A stretch of 44,876 nt of DNA from NCBI GenBank assembly GCA_902519075.1, contig CABYIO010000007.1:1-44876 (forward strand). Direction: 5' to 3'. Shown in pieces: positions 27,501 to 35,139 of this stretch (position 1 is the stretch's first letter; each line of letters starts with the position of its first letter). The translations under genes and the position numbers were made by a program. The notes under the pieces are model-generated. The model had not been told where the DNA came from. It worked only from the letters and a program-made list of their open reading frames with translations, and did no database searches. This DNA is from an uncultured Bacteroidota bacterium. GTDB taxonomy: Bacteria > Bacteroidota > Bacteroidia > Flavobacteriales > Flavobacteriaceae.

Positions 27501-27912
27501 TGTTCATGAGCAAAAAGATCCACTATTAATATATAAATTCGAAGCCTTTGAACTATTTAAATCACTAATTGACTCTGTAAATAAGGAAATATTATCATTT
27601 TTATTCAAAGCTGAAATAGCAACAGATAATAACAAAGATGTTCAGCAGGCTACATCTAAAAAACCATTAAATGTAAACACTTCAAAGGAAGAGATACCAA
27701 ATACTGAAGAACTAAGGCAAAGAAATAGAGCAATTACAAACAGACAATCAAACAGTCCAATTGAAACTATTGTAAGGACTCAACCAAAAGTTGGTAGAAA
27801 CGATAAGGTTACGATAAAAAACATAAAAAACGGGGAAAGCAAAACTTTAAAATATAAACATGCTGAAAAATTAATATCAGGGGGTGATTGGTTGATAACT
27901 AAAAATAATTAA
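24565..27912 (+). CDS. secA: Preprotein translocase ATPase SecA (long form)
   Basis: The motor ATPase that pushes unfolded preproteins through SecYEG. The 1115 residues contain Walker A MQTGEGKTLVATLP, DEVDSVLIDDARTPLIISG, GLHQAIEAKENV, GTTSVEISELL, TNMAGRGTDIKLSE and GRSGRQGDPGSSQFY. It is about 200 residues longer than E. coli SecA. Most of the excess lies between about residues 315 and 490, after the DEVD box. The zinc-binding Cys-rich tail of many SecA proteins is replaced by a short basic domain (about 1070-1115, VTIKNIKNGESKTLKYKHAEKL). Both traits are usual in Bacteroidota. It lies 7 nt upstream of meaB. Confidence 0.96.
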   Translation: MLGKILKLFVGDKSKKDLKLINPIIQKIHSFEQEMNGLSNDELRGQTIIFKKDIQNAISDINLEIEKIKNEIDDINDFDKKEELFNQIDKLNEDAYKVSEETLNEILPKAFAVVKETATRFVENKEVIVEANDYDFELSSTKDYIQIKDNKSYWKNTWDAAGKNIVWDMIHYDVQLVGGVAMHQGKIAEMQTGEGKTLVATLPVYLNALTGRGVHLVTVNDYLAKRDSAWMSPIFEFHGLSVDCIDYHKPNSIERKKAYNSDITYGTNNEFGFDYLRDNMANSPDDLVQRKHNFAIVDEVDSVLIDDARTPLIISGAIPKGDKHEFNELKPKIEQIVSTQRKLLINTLADAKNQISSGEEEEGSFNLLRVFRGIPKNKALIKYLSEEGVKQLLQKTENFYMQDNNREMPKVDKELYYVIDEKNNQIELTDKGIEFISGKDDPDFFIMPEIGIEISKIENKGLSKEDEAKEKDELYRDFSVKSERIHTINQLLKAYALFEKDIQYVVMENKVMIVDEQTGRIMDGRRYSDGLHQAIEAKENVKIEAATQTFATITLQNYFRMYNKLSGMTGTAITEAGEFWEIYKLDVMEIPTNRPIQRSDREDLVYKTKREKYNAVIDEVTELSRGGRPVLIGTTSVEISELLGKMLKIRKIPHNILNAKLHKKESDIVAEAGKPGQVTIATNMAGRGTDIKLSETVKESGGLAIIGTERHDSRRVDRQLRGRSGRQGDPGSSQFYVSLEDNLMRLFGTERIAKMMDRMGLEEGEVIQHSMITNSIERAQKKVEENNFGIRKRLLEYDDVMNAQREVIYRRRNNSLFGERLRIDISNMIYDTCENIVFANKGVNDFKNFEFELIKYFSVTTEINAESFESMPENDIIDKVYTVVLNHYLTKIENNAKLAYPVIKHVYEKQREKFKRIVVPFTDGIKNLQVITDLEKAYNSNGDQLVTDFEKNISLAILDNSWKTHLRKMDELKQSVQLAVHEQKDPLLIYKFEAFELFKSLIDSVNKEILSFLFKAEIATDNNKDVQQATSKKPLNVNTSKEEIPNTEELRQRNRAITNRQSNSPIETIVRTQPKVGRNDKVTIKNIKNGESKTLKYKHAEKLISGGDWLITKNN

Positions 27913-27919
27913 CCAAATT

Positions 27920-28903
27920 TTGAAGAGTAAAAGAAATATTAACCCCAAAGAAATTTGTAATCAAATTAAAAAAGGAAATATAACAGCATTATCTAAAGCA
28001 ATTACTCTTTCTGAAAGCAATATAGACTCCGACCAAGAATTAGCAAATAAAATCCTAGGCAAACTAAAAACTAAAAATAACGATTCAATAAGAATAGGTA
28101 TTACAGGTGTACCAGGAGCGGGCAAAAGTACATTTATTGAGTCTTTTGGAAACTATTTAACCAATCTAGGATTAAAATTAGCTGTTTTAACCATTGATCC
28201 ATCTAGCAGTGTTACTAAGGGAAGTATTTTAGGTGATAAAACAAGAATGGAAACATTATCTGCTAACAAAGATGTATTTATAAGACCTAGCCCTGCCTCA
28301 AATTTCCAGGGTGGTGTTGGGAAAAATACACGCGAGTCAATTTTTTTATGTGAATCAGCGGGATATGATATTATTTTAATTGAAACAGTTGGGGTTGGTC
28401 AAAACGAAATTAGTGTAGCAGAAATGGTAGATTTCTTTCTGTTATTAAAAATTTCTGGATCAGGAGATGAATTGCAGGGTATTAAAAGAGGAATTATTGA
28501 AATGTCAGATCTTATAGCAATAAATAAATGTGATGGTGATAATGTGAAAGATTCGATTAAGGCAAAAAATGAATTTAAGCTAGCATTACAATTATTTCCT
28601 ACGAAGAAATCTAATTGGAAACCTCAGGTATTAACATGTAGCAGTATAACGGGAGATGGTTTAGCAGAAATTTGGGATTGCATTACTAATTATGTGAACT
28701 TGACTAAAAAGAACAATTATTTTTATGAAAACAGAATAAATCAAAACAAATCATGGTTGCTCCAAATTATAGATTTTTCACTAAGGAAATCATTTTTTAA
28801 TAGGAAATCTGTCAAAATGAAACTGGATAATTTGATAAAGAAAATTGAAGAAGAAAAAATTTCAATATTCGAAGCTAGCCAGAAAATTCTTTCCGAGATT
28901 TAA
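27920..28903 (+). CDS. meaB: Methylmalonyl-CoA mutase-associated GTPase MeaB
   Basis: A G3E-family GTPase that loads adenosylcobalamin and protects methylmalonyl-CoA mutase. The 327 residues show P-loop GVPGAGKSTFIESFG, IDPSSSVTKGSILGDKTRM, RPSPASNFQGGVG, IETVGVGQNEISVAEMVDF and NKCDGDN. The start is TTG at 27920; no in-frame ATG lies in the next 200 nt and the stop of secA is 7 nt away. The mutase itself is not in the window. The 3' end overlaps the convergent PAP2 gene by 29 bp. Confidence 0.93.
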   Translation: MKSKRNINPKEICNQIKKGNITALSKAITLSESNIDSDQELANKILGKLKTKNNDSIRIGITGVPGAGKSTFIESFGNYLTNLGLKLAVLTIDPSSSVTKGSILGDKTRMETLSANKDVFIRPSPASNFQGGVGKNTRESIFLCESAGYDIILIETVGVGQNEISVAEMVDFFLLLKISGSGDELQGIKRGIIEMSDLIAINKCDGDNVKDSIKAKNEFKLALQLFPTKKSNWKPQVLTCSSITGDGLAEIWDCITNYVNLTKKNNYFYENRINQNKSWLLQIIDFSLRKSFFNRKSVKMKLDNLIKKIEEEKISIFEASQKILSEI

Positions 28904-29447
28904 AATAATTGTATAAATATTTAAATAATAAACCTGAAAACAAACCAAAAGTTAAACCAAATAATGTGTCAAGGGGATAATGAACACCTAAGTAAATTCT
29001 ACTGTAAGAAAAAATTATTACCCATACTATTAAAATTGGTTTGATATATTTTATAACAGATTGATTAAGACAATTTAATATGAAAATTGTAACCGCAACT
29101 GAATTTGCGGCATGGGCTGAAAAGAACCCATATTTTCCGCATCTTATATTAATATCTCTTAATAAATGCTGTAAATCGTCTAATCTGCAAGGTCTCAATC
29201 TTTGTGTTGAGTCTTTTACAAGATTTGTAAATTGATCAGTGAATAATATTAATAACGCGATAAAAAATAATATCATAAGCAATCCATTAAATCCATTTTT
29301 TCTATATAATAAGTAAATAATTAAGATGAACATTGGTATAAAGGTGAACTTGTTTGTTATTGCAATCCATAATGGATCCCAAGCCTCACTACCCAAATTA
29401 TTCAGACAAATCAGTATTTCAGTGTCAATTTGTTTTATTCTATCCAA
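28875..29447 (-). CDS. PAP2-family membrane phosphatase
   Basis: A type 2 phosphatidic-acid-phosphatase protein (190 residues, about five or six membrane helices). The three catalytic motifs are visible: KDSTQRLRP (motif 1), FFSAHAANS (motif 2, with SAH in place of the canonical SGH) and SRIYLGVHYPLDTLFG (motif 3). Likely substrates are lipid phosphates such as undecaprenyl pyrophosphate or phosphatidic acid, but sequence alone does not decide. It overlaps the upstream MATE gene by 8 nt and the convergent meaB gene by 29 bp. Confidence 0.88.
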   Translation of the reverse strand: MDRIKQIDTEILICLNNLGSEAWDPLWIAITNKFTFIPMFILIIYLLYRKNGFNGLLMILFFIALLILFTDQFTNLVKDSTQRLRPCRLDDLQHLLRDINIRCGKYGFFSAHAANSVAVTIFILNCLNQSVIKYIKPILIVWVIIFSYSRIYLGVHYPLDTLFGLTFGLFSGLLFKYLYNYFKSRKEFSG

Positions 29448-30816
29448 AACTATTTATCTTTTTATTTGTAAGGTAATTGAATCTTAAATATAAAAAAACA
29501 GAAGAAAATAAAAGCCCAAACAACAGGCCTATCCATATTCCGGTTTCCTGAAACTGATTAATATCTCCAAAATAATAGCTTATTGGGAAACCGATGATCC
29601 AATATGCAAAAAATACTATTACTGTTGGAATTTTCACATCTTGCATACCTCTTAGAGCTCCTAAAATTATCACTTGAGCACTATCAAAAAGCTGAAATAA
29701 GGCTACTATAATAAATAGCTTAGCAGATTTTTCAACAATCATAATATTTTTTTCATAATTATACATATCCGTGATGTCTATGTATATGTAAGGGAGATAT
29801 TCTCTGAAAATAAAAATTAAAAGAGAAAAGGTGAATGCAAATAAAACTCCTAGGAATAAAATAGATAATGATATTCTTTTTAGCTCCCTGTAATTGCCAA
29901 GGCCTTTTTGATTACCAGATCTAATTGCCGCACTCACACTCAAGCCACTTGCAATCATGAAAGTCATAGAGGATATATTTAATACAATTTGGTTTGCAGA
30001 TTGTGTAATTTCTCCAAGTAAACCACTTAACCAAATAGCAGCGGTAAAAATACCCACTTCGAACAACATCTGTAAAGAAGTCGGAAATCCAAGAGAAATA
30101 ATCTTCCTTATCATAATCCTGTCTACAACGAATTTCAATATTTCTAAAATGTAATTTTTAATTATATTTTTTTTGAAAAGCAAAAAGAACAAAAAAGTAA
30201 ACATAATTATTCTAGATGTAAGGGTTCCAATAGCTGCTCCAATTATCCCTAATGCAGGAAAACCAAATTTTCCAAATATCAAAACATAATTTACAATTAC
30301 ATTAATAATATTAGCTAAAACAGTTGCGTACATAGGATTTGCAGTTAACGACAAACCATCGCTGTATTGTTTAAGAGCTTGAAACATTAAAAGAGGTACG
30401 AGAGAAGCAGCAACGATTTCAAGGTATGGAATTGCTAGATCAACTACATTTGTTGGTTGGTCTAGCATAAAAAGCAAAGGCTTAAAAAACAAAATAGCTA
30501 TGTAAAGAAAAACCCCCAAAATCAAACACATTAAAAAACCATTTACAAATGATTTCCTTAAGTCATTATTATCATTCCTACTATGAGCTTCTGCCACAAC
30601 TGGAGTGATTGCCGCAGAAAATCCAATTCCAATTGACATTGCTATGAAAATAAAACTATTACCTAGTGAAACTGCTGCCAGATTCGTCGGGTCCAATTTA
30701 CCAACCATTATGTTATCAATCATACCAACTAGTGTATGACCCAGTAAACCTAAAATAATCGGATAAGAAAGCTTTAAATTATAGGAAATCTCTTTTGTGT
30801 AATTATTTAAAATCAA
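29440..30816 (-). CDS. MATE-family multidrug/cation efflux transporter
   Basis: An inner-membrane antiporter of 458 residues with twelve hydrophobic segments. The MATE N-terminal signature is clear (SYPIILGLLGHTLVGMIDNI, MVGKLDPTNLAAVSLGNS), as is the repeated second half (SLGFPTSLQMLFEVGIF). It probably exports drugs or metabolites using a Na+ or H+ gradient. It begins 2 nt after def and overlaps the PAP2 gene by 8 nt, within a five-gene minus-strand cluster starting near 32085. Confidence 0.92.
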   Translation of the reverse strand: MILNNYTKEISYNLKLSYPIILGLLGHTLVGMIDNIMVGKLDPTNLAAVSLGNSFIFIAMSIGIGFSAAITPVVAEAHSRNDNNDLRKSFVNGFLMCLILGVFLYIAILFFKPLLFMLDQPTNVVDLAIPYLEIVAASLVPLLMFQALKQYSDGLSLTANPMYATVLANIINVIVNYVLIFGKFGFPALGIIGAAIGTLTSRIIMFTFLFFLLFKKNIIKNYILEILKFVVDRIMIRKIISLGFPTSLQMLFEVGIFTAAIWLSGLLGEITQSANQIVLNISSMTFMIASGLSVSAAIRSGNQKGLGNYRELKRISLSILFLGVLFAFTFSLLIFIFREYLPYIYIDITDMYNYEKNIMIVEKSAKLFIIVALFQLFDSAQVIILGALRGMQDVKIPTVIVFFAYWIIGFPISYYFGDINQFQETGIWIGLLFGLLFSSVFLYLRFNYLTNKKINSFG

Positions 30817-30818
30817 GA

Positions 30819-31394
30819 TTAGTTTTTATAGAAATTCATTACATAATCAACCGGCACCTTCCCCGTTATGATATTTTTAAGTTTTCCTTTTATCAATTTT
30901 TTTTTGAAAGGTGAAATTTTATCAGTAAATAAAATACCTTCCAAATGATCATATTCGTGCTGTATTACTCTCGCTACAATTCCGTCAAAACTATCCTGAT
31001 GAATATTAAAATTCTCATCTTGATACTTAATCTTGATTTCTGATTTTCTATTTATATTTTCTCTAATATTAGGTATACTTAAACAGCCTTCTTCAAACAA
31101 TTTAAAATCACCTGATTCATTGATAATTTCAGGATTAATAAATGTTTTCTTGACTAATTTAGTCTTAAAAGCTGAATTGGATTTAAATTCATCATTATTA
31201 AAAGCTGAAGTATCTATAATAAAGAGTCTTATTCCTTTTCCAATTTGCGGCGCAGCTAAACCAACACCAGATGCATTATACATGGTCTCATACATGTCTC
31301 TTATCAATATCTTCAAACCAGAATAATTCTTATCAATATTTACAGATCTTTTTTTAAGTAATGGGTCACCATAACCAACAATTGGTAATATCAT
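30819..31394 (-). CDS. def: Peptide deformylase
   Basis: Removes the N-formyl group from new proteins, using a bound metal ion. All three family motifs are present in 191 residues: GVGLAAPQIGKG (motif 1), EGCLSIP (motif 2, metal-binding Cys) and QHEYDHLEGILFTD (motif 3, HExxH). It starts 33 nt after ruvX and 2 nt before the MATE gene. The ruvX-def order is common in flavobacteria. Confidence 0.96.
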   Translation of the reverse strand: MILPIVGYGDPLLKKRSVNIDKNYSGLKILIRDMYETMYNASGVGLAAPQIGKGIRLFIIDTSAFNNDEFKSNSAFKTKLVKKTFINPEIINESGDFKLFEEGCLSIPNIRENINRKSEIKIKYQDENFNIHQDSFDGIVARVIQHEYDHLEGILFTDKISPFKKKLIKGKLKNIITGKVPVDYVMNFYKN

Positions 31395-31427
31395 GAAAAA
31401 ATTTTTTCAAAATTACAATATTAAATT

Positions 31428-31853
31428 TTATGAATTGATATTTAAAGATTGCAAATAGTCTTGAAGAATTATTGAAGCACTTATTTTATCAACTAAATAT
31501 TTATCTGACCTTGATTTCTTTTTTAATCCAGTTGAAATTATAGACTTCTTCGCAATTTTTGAGGTAAATCTTTCGTCAAAACGAAATATTTCATTTATAT
31601 CAAAAAAACCTGATAGGGATTTAATGAATTTAATAATTGAAGTTTCTATTTCAGAATATTCCCCAGAAAACCTTCTTGGTTGTCCAATAATAATTCTTGA
31701 AATATTTTCTTTTTCGATTAAAGTTTTTAGATGAATAATTAATTCAGATGTATCAATAGTCACTAAAGGAAATGCAAAAATTTTATCGGCATCTGTAATT
31801 GAAAGACCTGTTCTTTTTAATCCGTAATCAATAGCTAAAAACTTTGTTTTCAT
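31428..31853 (-). CDS. ruvX: RuvX/YqgF Holliday-junction resolvase-like nuclease
   Basis: An RNase H-fold protein of 141 residues, involved in 16S rRNA 5' maturation and possibly in junction resolution. Visible motifs are FLAIDYGLKRTGLSITD (first catalytic Asp), IIIGQPRRFSGEYSE, RFDERFTSKIAKK (Glu) and VDKISASIILQDYL (final Asp). The start codon lies 1 nt after the stop of a 76-residue ORF, so their translation is probably coupled. Confidence 0.93.
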   Translation of the reverse strand: MKTKFLAIDYGLKRTGLSITDADKIFAFPLVTIDTSELIIHLKTLIEKENISRIIIGQPRRFSGEYSEIETSIIKFIKSLSGFFDINEIFRFDERFTSKIAKKSIISTGLKKKSRSDKYLVDKISASIILQDYLQSLNINS

Positions 31854-31854
31854 T

Positions 31855-32085
31855 TTACAATCTAAAAAATTTCTTTAATCTTTTTCTACATTTTCTACCA
31901 TTTTCAAAATCATCTGAGTATTTCTTTATTTTATTAAAAATAATTTGCTTTTCAATATTAATTTTTTTAATTGTATTTCTAGATCCTTTGATTAATTCTC
32001 CTCTTGAATCAAAATCATCAATTATTTTATTTATTGCGGGTTTAAGTTCTATGTAGTTATCTTGTATCAAAAAGGAATTATTCAA
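31855..32085 (-). CDS. Small protein resembling the N-terminus of a Kdo/LPS kinase; possible gene remnant
   Basis: A 76-residue reading frame from a TTG at 32085, ending 1 nt before ruvX. The middle part, INKIIDDFDSRGELIKGSRN followed by TIKKINIE, resembles the start of Bacteroidota Kdo kinases (InaA/KdkA-like), where an FxxxGxxI-NGRN-IK pattern precedes the kinase core. After that the protein becomes basic (GRKCRKRLKKFFRL) and stops, with no kinase lobe, HxD or DFG motif. I checked the other two minus-strand frames over 31854-31980 and found no continuation. It may be a truncated remnant, or a real small protein coupled to ruvX. The resemblance is from memory. Confidence 0.45.
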   Translation of the reverse strand: MNNSFLIQDNYIELKPAINKIIDDFDSRGELIKGSRNTIKKINIEKQIIFNKIKKYSDDFENGRKCRKRLKKFFRL

Positions 32086-32095
32086 AAGGTATTTA

Positions 32096-32103
32096 TATTT
32101 TTG
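32096..32103 (+). promoter_or_regulatory. -7 promoter element (TATTTTTG) of tsaC
   Basis: An exact TAnnTTTG match 18 nt before the ATG at 32122, in the 36-nt divergent gap with the 76-residue ORF. No convincing -33 TTG at normal spacing. Confidence 0.5.
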
Positions 32104-32121
32104 GTGTAAATATATTTATTA

Positions 32122-32691
32122 ATGGGCAATATAATAAATAACGAAGCTCACAAAGCTTATGATTTTATTGAAAAGGGTGGGATTATTTTATATCCAACAG
32201 ATACCATTTGGGGTTTAGGGTGTGATGCTACAAATTGTAGCGCTATAGAGAAAATTTATCAACTAAAAAAAAGAAGTTTAAAAACACCTATGCTCTCTCT
32301 TGTTAGAGATGTTGATATGATTGTAAAATATACAAATAGCTCATTAAACGTGATTAATCAGATATTAGGAAGCACAAATAAGCCTACAACTATCATATAT
32401 CCAAAAGGAAGAAATTTATGTAACTATATCCTTTCAGATGACGGTTCTGTAGGATTTAGAGTGCCAGAAAACAGATTTTGTATAGATTTATTATCTCTTA
32501 TGAAAAAGCCGCTTATTTCAACCTCAGCAAATATCCATAAGGAAGTATTCCCTTTGTCTTTTGAAGAAATTAATGTTGATATTTTAAAACAAGTTGACTA
32601 TATCGTAAATTTACCTAAAGATAATTGGTCTACTAAACCATCAACGGTTTTAAAATTAGATGAGTTTGGGAGTTTTTATAAAATCAGATAG
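32122..32691 (+). CDS. tsaC: L-threonylcarbamoyladenylate synthase (Sua5/YciO/YrdC family)
   Basis: Makes the threonylcarbamoyl-AMP used to form the universal t6A37 tRNA modification. The 189 residues match the short TsaC form without the Sua5 C-terminal domain. Motifs: ILYPTDTIWGLGCDATN, KRSLKTPMLSLV, GFRVPENRF, PLISTSANIH and a closing PSTVLKLD. It runs into cca with a 2-nt gap, pairing two tRNA-maturation enzymes. Confidence 0.92.
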   Translation: MGNIINNEAHKAYDFIEKGGIILYPTDTIWGLGCDATNCSAIEKIYQLKKRSLKTPMLSLVRDVDMIVKYTNSSLNVINQILGSTNKPTTIIYPKGRNLCNYILSDDGSVGFRVPENRFCIDLLSLMKKPLISTSANIHKEVFPLSFEEINVDILKQVDYIVNLPKDNWSTKPSTVLKLDEFGSFYKIR

Positions 32692-32693
32692 AA

Positions 32694-34109
32694 ATGGTAT
32701 TTCGAGAAGCCATAAAAAATTCAATATTTCATGAAATTTCAAATTATTGCTCTGCTAATAATATAGAATCATTCGTGGTTGGAGGGTATGTACGAGACTT
32801 TTTATTAAAAAGGGCTTCTAAAGATATTGATATATTAATTATTGGAGACGGAATTGGTGTTGCAAAACAAATTGCCAAGCAAATTGATCCTAAAATTCCA
32901 GTAACAATTTTCAAAAATTTTGGAACTGCTTACTTTAAATTCAATGATTATGAAATAGAGTTCGTTGGTTCAAGGAAAGAGTCTTATGCTGATGATAGTA
33001 GAAATCCGATAATTGAGGCTGGAAGTTTTAAAGATGATATAAATAGAAGAGACTTTAAAATTAATGCTATTGCAATTTCACTTAATAAGCAAAACTTTGG
33101 TGAATTAATAGATATACATGACGGTTTGGTGGATTTAGAACAAAAAGTCATTAATACCCCATTAGATTCAAATATCACATTTTCTGATGATCCGCTAAGA
33201 ATGTTAAGAGCAATAAGATTTGCTTGCCAACTAGATTTTGAAATTCATGGTAATTTAGTCAAAACTATGTCTATGCAAAAAAAAAGGATTAGCATAGTTA
33301 CCAATGAAAGAATTGTTGAAGAAATAAATAAAATCATTTTATCAAAAACACCGTCTAAGGGATTTAAAATGCTAGAGCAAACAGGTATTTTAGAGATAGT
33401 TATTCCTGAATTAACAAGTTTAAAAGGGATTGATGAAATTGAAGGTCAAAAGCATAAAGACAACTTTTATCATACTCTAGAGGTACTTGATAATATTTGT
33501 TTAAATACTGATAACTTATGGTTAAGATGGGCAGCTTTACTTCACGATATAGGAAAAGCTCCGACAAAAAACTTTAACAAAAAAATAGGTTGGACTTTTC
33601 ATGGTCATGAATTCGAAGGAAGTAAAATGGTATACAAATTGTTTAAGAGACTTCGAATGCCTTTGAATGAAAAGATGAAATATGTCCAAAAGCTAGTACT
33701 TATGAGCTCTAGACCAATTGTTTTAGCTCAGGAAAATGTTACTGATTCAGCTGTAAGAAGATTAATTTTTGATGCTAGTGAATCAGTTGATGACCTTATG
33801 ACCCTGTGTGAAGCTGATATAACAACAAAGAATAAAAATAGATTTAAAAAATATCATGACAATTTTAAAATTGTAAGAGAAAAAATACAAACGGTTGAAG
33901 AAAAAGATAATATTAGAAATTTTCAACCACCAATTTCTGGAGCAGAAATCATGAGTACTTTTAATCTTAAACCGTGTAAAACAATTGGAATAATTAAAGA
34001 AACTATCAAAGAAGCTATTCTTGAAGGAATAATTGCAAATAATTATGAAGAAGCATATAAACTAATGATGGAAGAAGGAGGAAAGTTAGGCTTATCTCAT
34101 GGAAAGTAA
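32694..34109 (+). CDS. cca: tRNA nucleotidyltransferase (CCA-adding type) with HD domain
   Basis: Adds or repairs the 3' CCA of tRNAs. The 471-residue class II polymerase-beta-like enzyme has FVVGGYVRDFLLKRASKDID (catalytic DxD with ILI), a second conserved block RRDFKINAIAISL with DPLRMLRAIRFACQL, and a C-terminal HD domain (LRWAALLHDIGKAPTKN, then FHGHE) with phosphohydrolase residues. It starts 2 nt after tsaC and overlaps ctaA by 11 nt. Confidence 0.94.
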   Translation: MVFREAIKNSIFHEISNYCSANNIESFVVGGYVRDFLLKRASKDIDILIIGDGIGVAKQIAKQIDPKIPVTIFKNFGTAYFKFNDYEIEFVGSRKESYADDSRNPIIEAGSFKDDINRRDFKINAIAISLNKQNFGELIDIHDGLVDLEQKVINTPLDSNITFSDDPLRMLRAIRFACQLDFEIHGNLVKTMSMQKKRISIVTNERIVEEINKIILSKTPSKGFKMLEQTGILEIVIPELTSLKGIDEIEGQKHKDNFYHTLEVLDNICLNTDNLWLRWAALLHDIGKAPTKNFNKKIGWTFHGHEFEGSKMVYKLFKRLRMPLNEKMKYVQKLVLMSSRPIVLAQENVTDSAVRRLIFDASESVDDLMTLCEADITTKNKNRFKKYHDNFKIVREKIQTVEEKDNIRNFQPPISGAEIMSTFNLKPCKTIGIIKETIKEAILEGIIANNYEEAYKLMMEEGGKLGLSHGK

Positions 34110-35139
34110 ATTTCATAAATTAACAAAATTATCTCTATTACTGGTTTACTTAGTAATAATTGCTGGTGCATTTGTGAGAATGACTGGCTCGGGAATGGGC
34201 TGTCCTGATTGGCCCAAATGTTTTGGTTTTTATGTTCCACCCACCGAAATATCACAAATATTATTTAAAGAAAATAATGACTACTCAAAGGGTCAAATGA
34301 TTTTATACAATGAAGAAGAATTATTAGTTGCAAAATCAGACTTTACCAGCGATGATTTTATAAACTTAAATAATTGGGAAGTATATGAAAAACACGATTA
34401 TGTAATATTTAACCCTCTTCACACATGGATTGAATATATTAATAGACTAATTGGAGCAATTTCAGGTGTTCCAATACTTATTTTCACTATTATTTCAATT
34501 ATTTATTTTAAAAAGTTCAGACATTTAACATTGATTTCAATAATCACATTAATTGCAATGGGTTTTCAGGCATGGCTTGGAAAAACAGTTGTTGATTCAA
34601 ATTTAGCTGCATACAAAATCACTCTTCACATGTTAATGGCGTTATTTATCGTTGCTCTGCTTATATATCTGGTCTACTATGGAAGCAAAAGTTTTATTAA
34701 AACAAATAAGACATTTAAATATTTAATACTGTTTGGATTGTTCCTTACTTTAATCCAAATTGTTTTAGGTACACAGGTGAGACAAATAGTAGATGAACAG
34801 GCTAAATTATTTGCATATGATAAATCTATGTGGCTTAATGATATTCCGTTTATTTATGAATATCATAGAACATTTTCAATATTAGTTATATCCATAAACA
34901 TGGCTTTATTTTTAATAAATAAAAAATTACAACTTGGGAACAATTATATTAATTATGTTATGCTTCTTCTTGCATTGGAAATATTTACAGGTGCTTCAAT
35001 GTTTTATTTTGATTTTCCATTTGGAACTCAAACTGCACATTTAGTATTTGCTAGTATAATTTTTGGACTTCAATTTTATATATTACTTCAAAATTTTTTA
35101 ACAGAGAATAAATTAAAAGCAGATGATTTACAGACTTAG
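34099..35139 (+). CDS. ctaA: Heme A synthase (COX15/CtaA family)
   Basis: An inner-membrane enzyme that oxidises the C8 methyl of heme O to make heme A for cytochrome aa3-type oxidase. The 346 residues contain about eight membrane helices and the family motif VRMTGSGMGCPDWPKCFGFY. Heme-ligand His residues lie in the helix contexts HTWIEYINRLIGA, KITLHMLMA, YEYHRTFSI and TAHLVFA. It overlaps cca (11 nt) and the next gene (17 nt), both in different frames, so the run tsaC-cca-ctaA-pRiA4b-like-uvrB is probably one operon. Confidence 0.93.
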   Translation: MESKFHKLTKLSLLLVYLVIIAGAFVRMTGSGMGCPDWPKCFGFYVPPTEISQILFKENNDYSKGQMILYNEEELLVAKSDFTSDDFINLNNWEVYEKHDYVIFNPLHTWIEYINRLIGAISGVPILIFTIISIIYFKKFRHLTLISIITLIAMGFQAWLGKTVVDSNLAAYKITLHMLMALFIVALLIYLVYYGSKSFIKTNKTFKYLILFGLFLTLIQIVLGTQVRQIVDEQAKLFAYDKSMWLNDIPFIYEYHRTFSILVISINMALFLINKKLQLGNNYINYVMLLLALEIFTGASMFYFDFPFGTQTAHLVFASIIFGLQFYILLQNFLTENKLKADDLQT

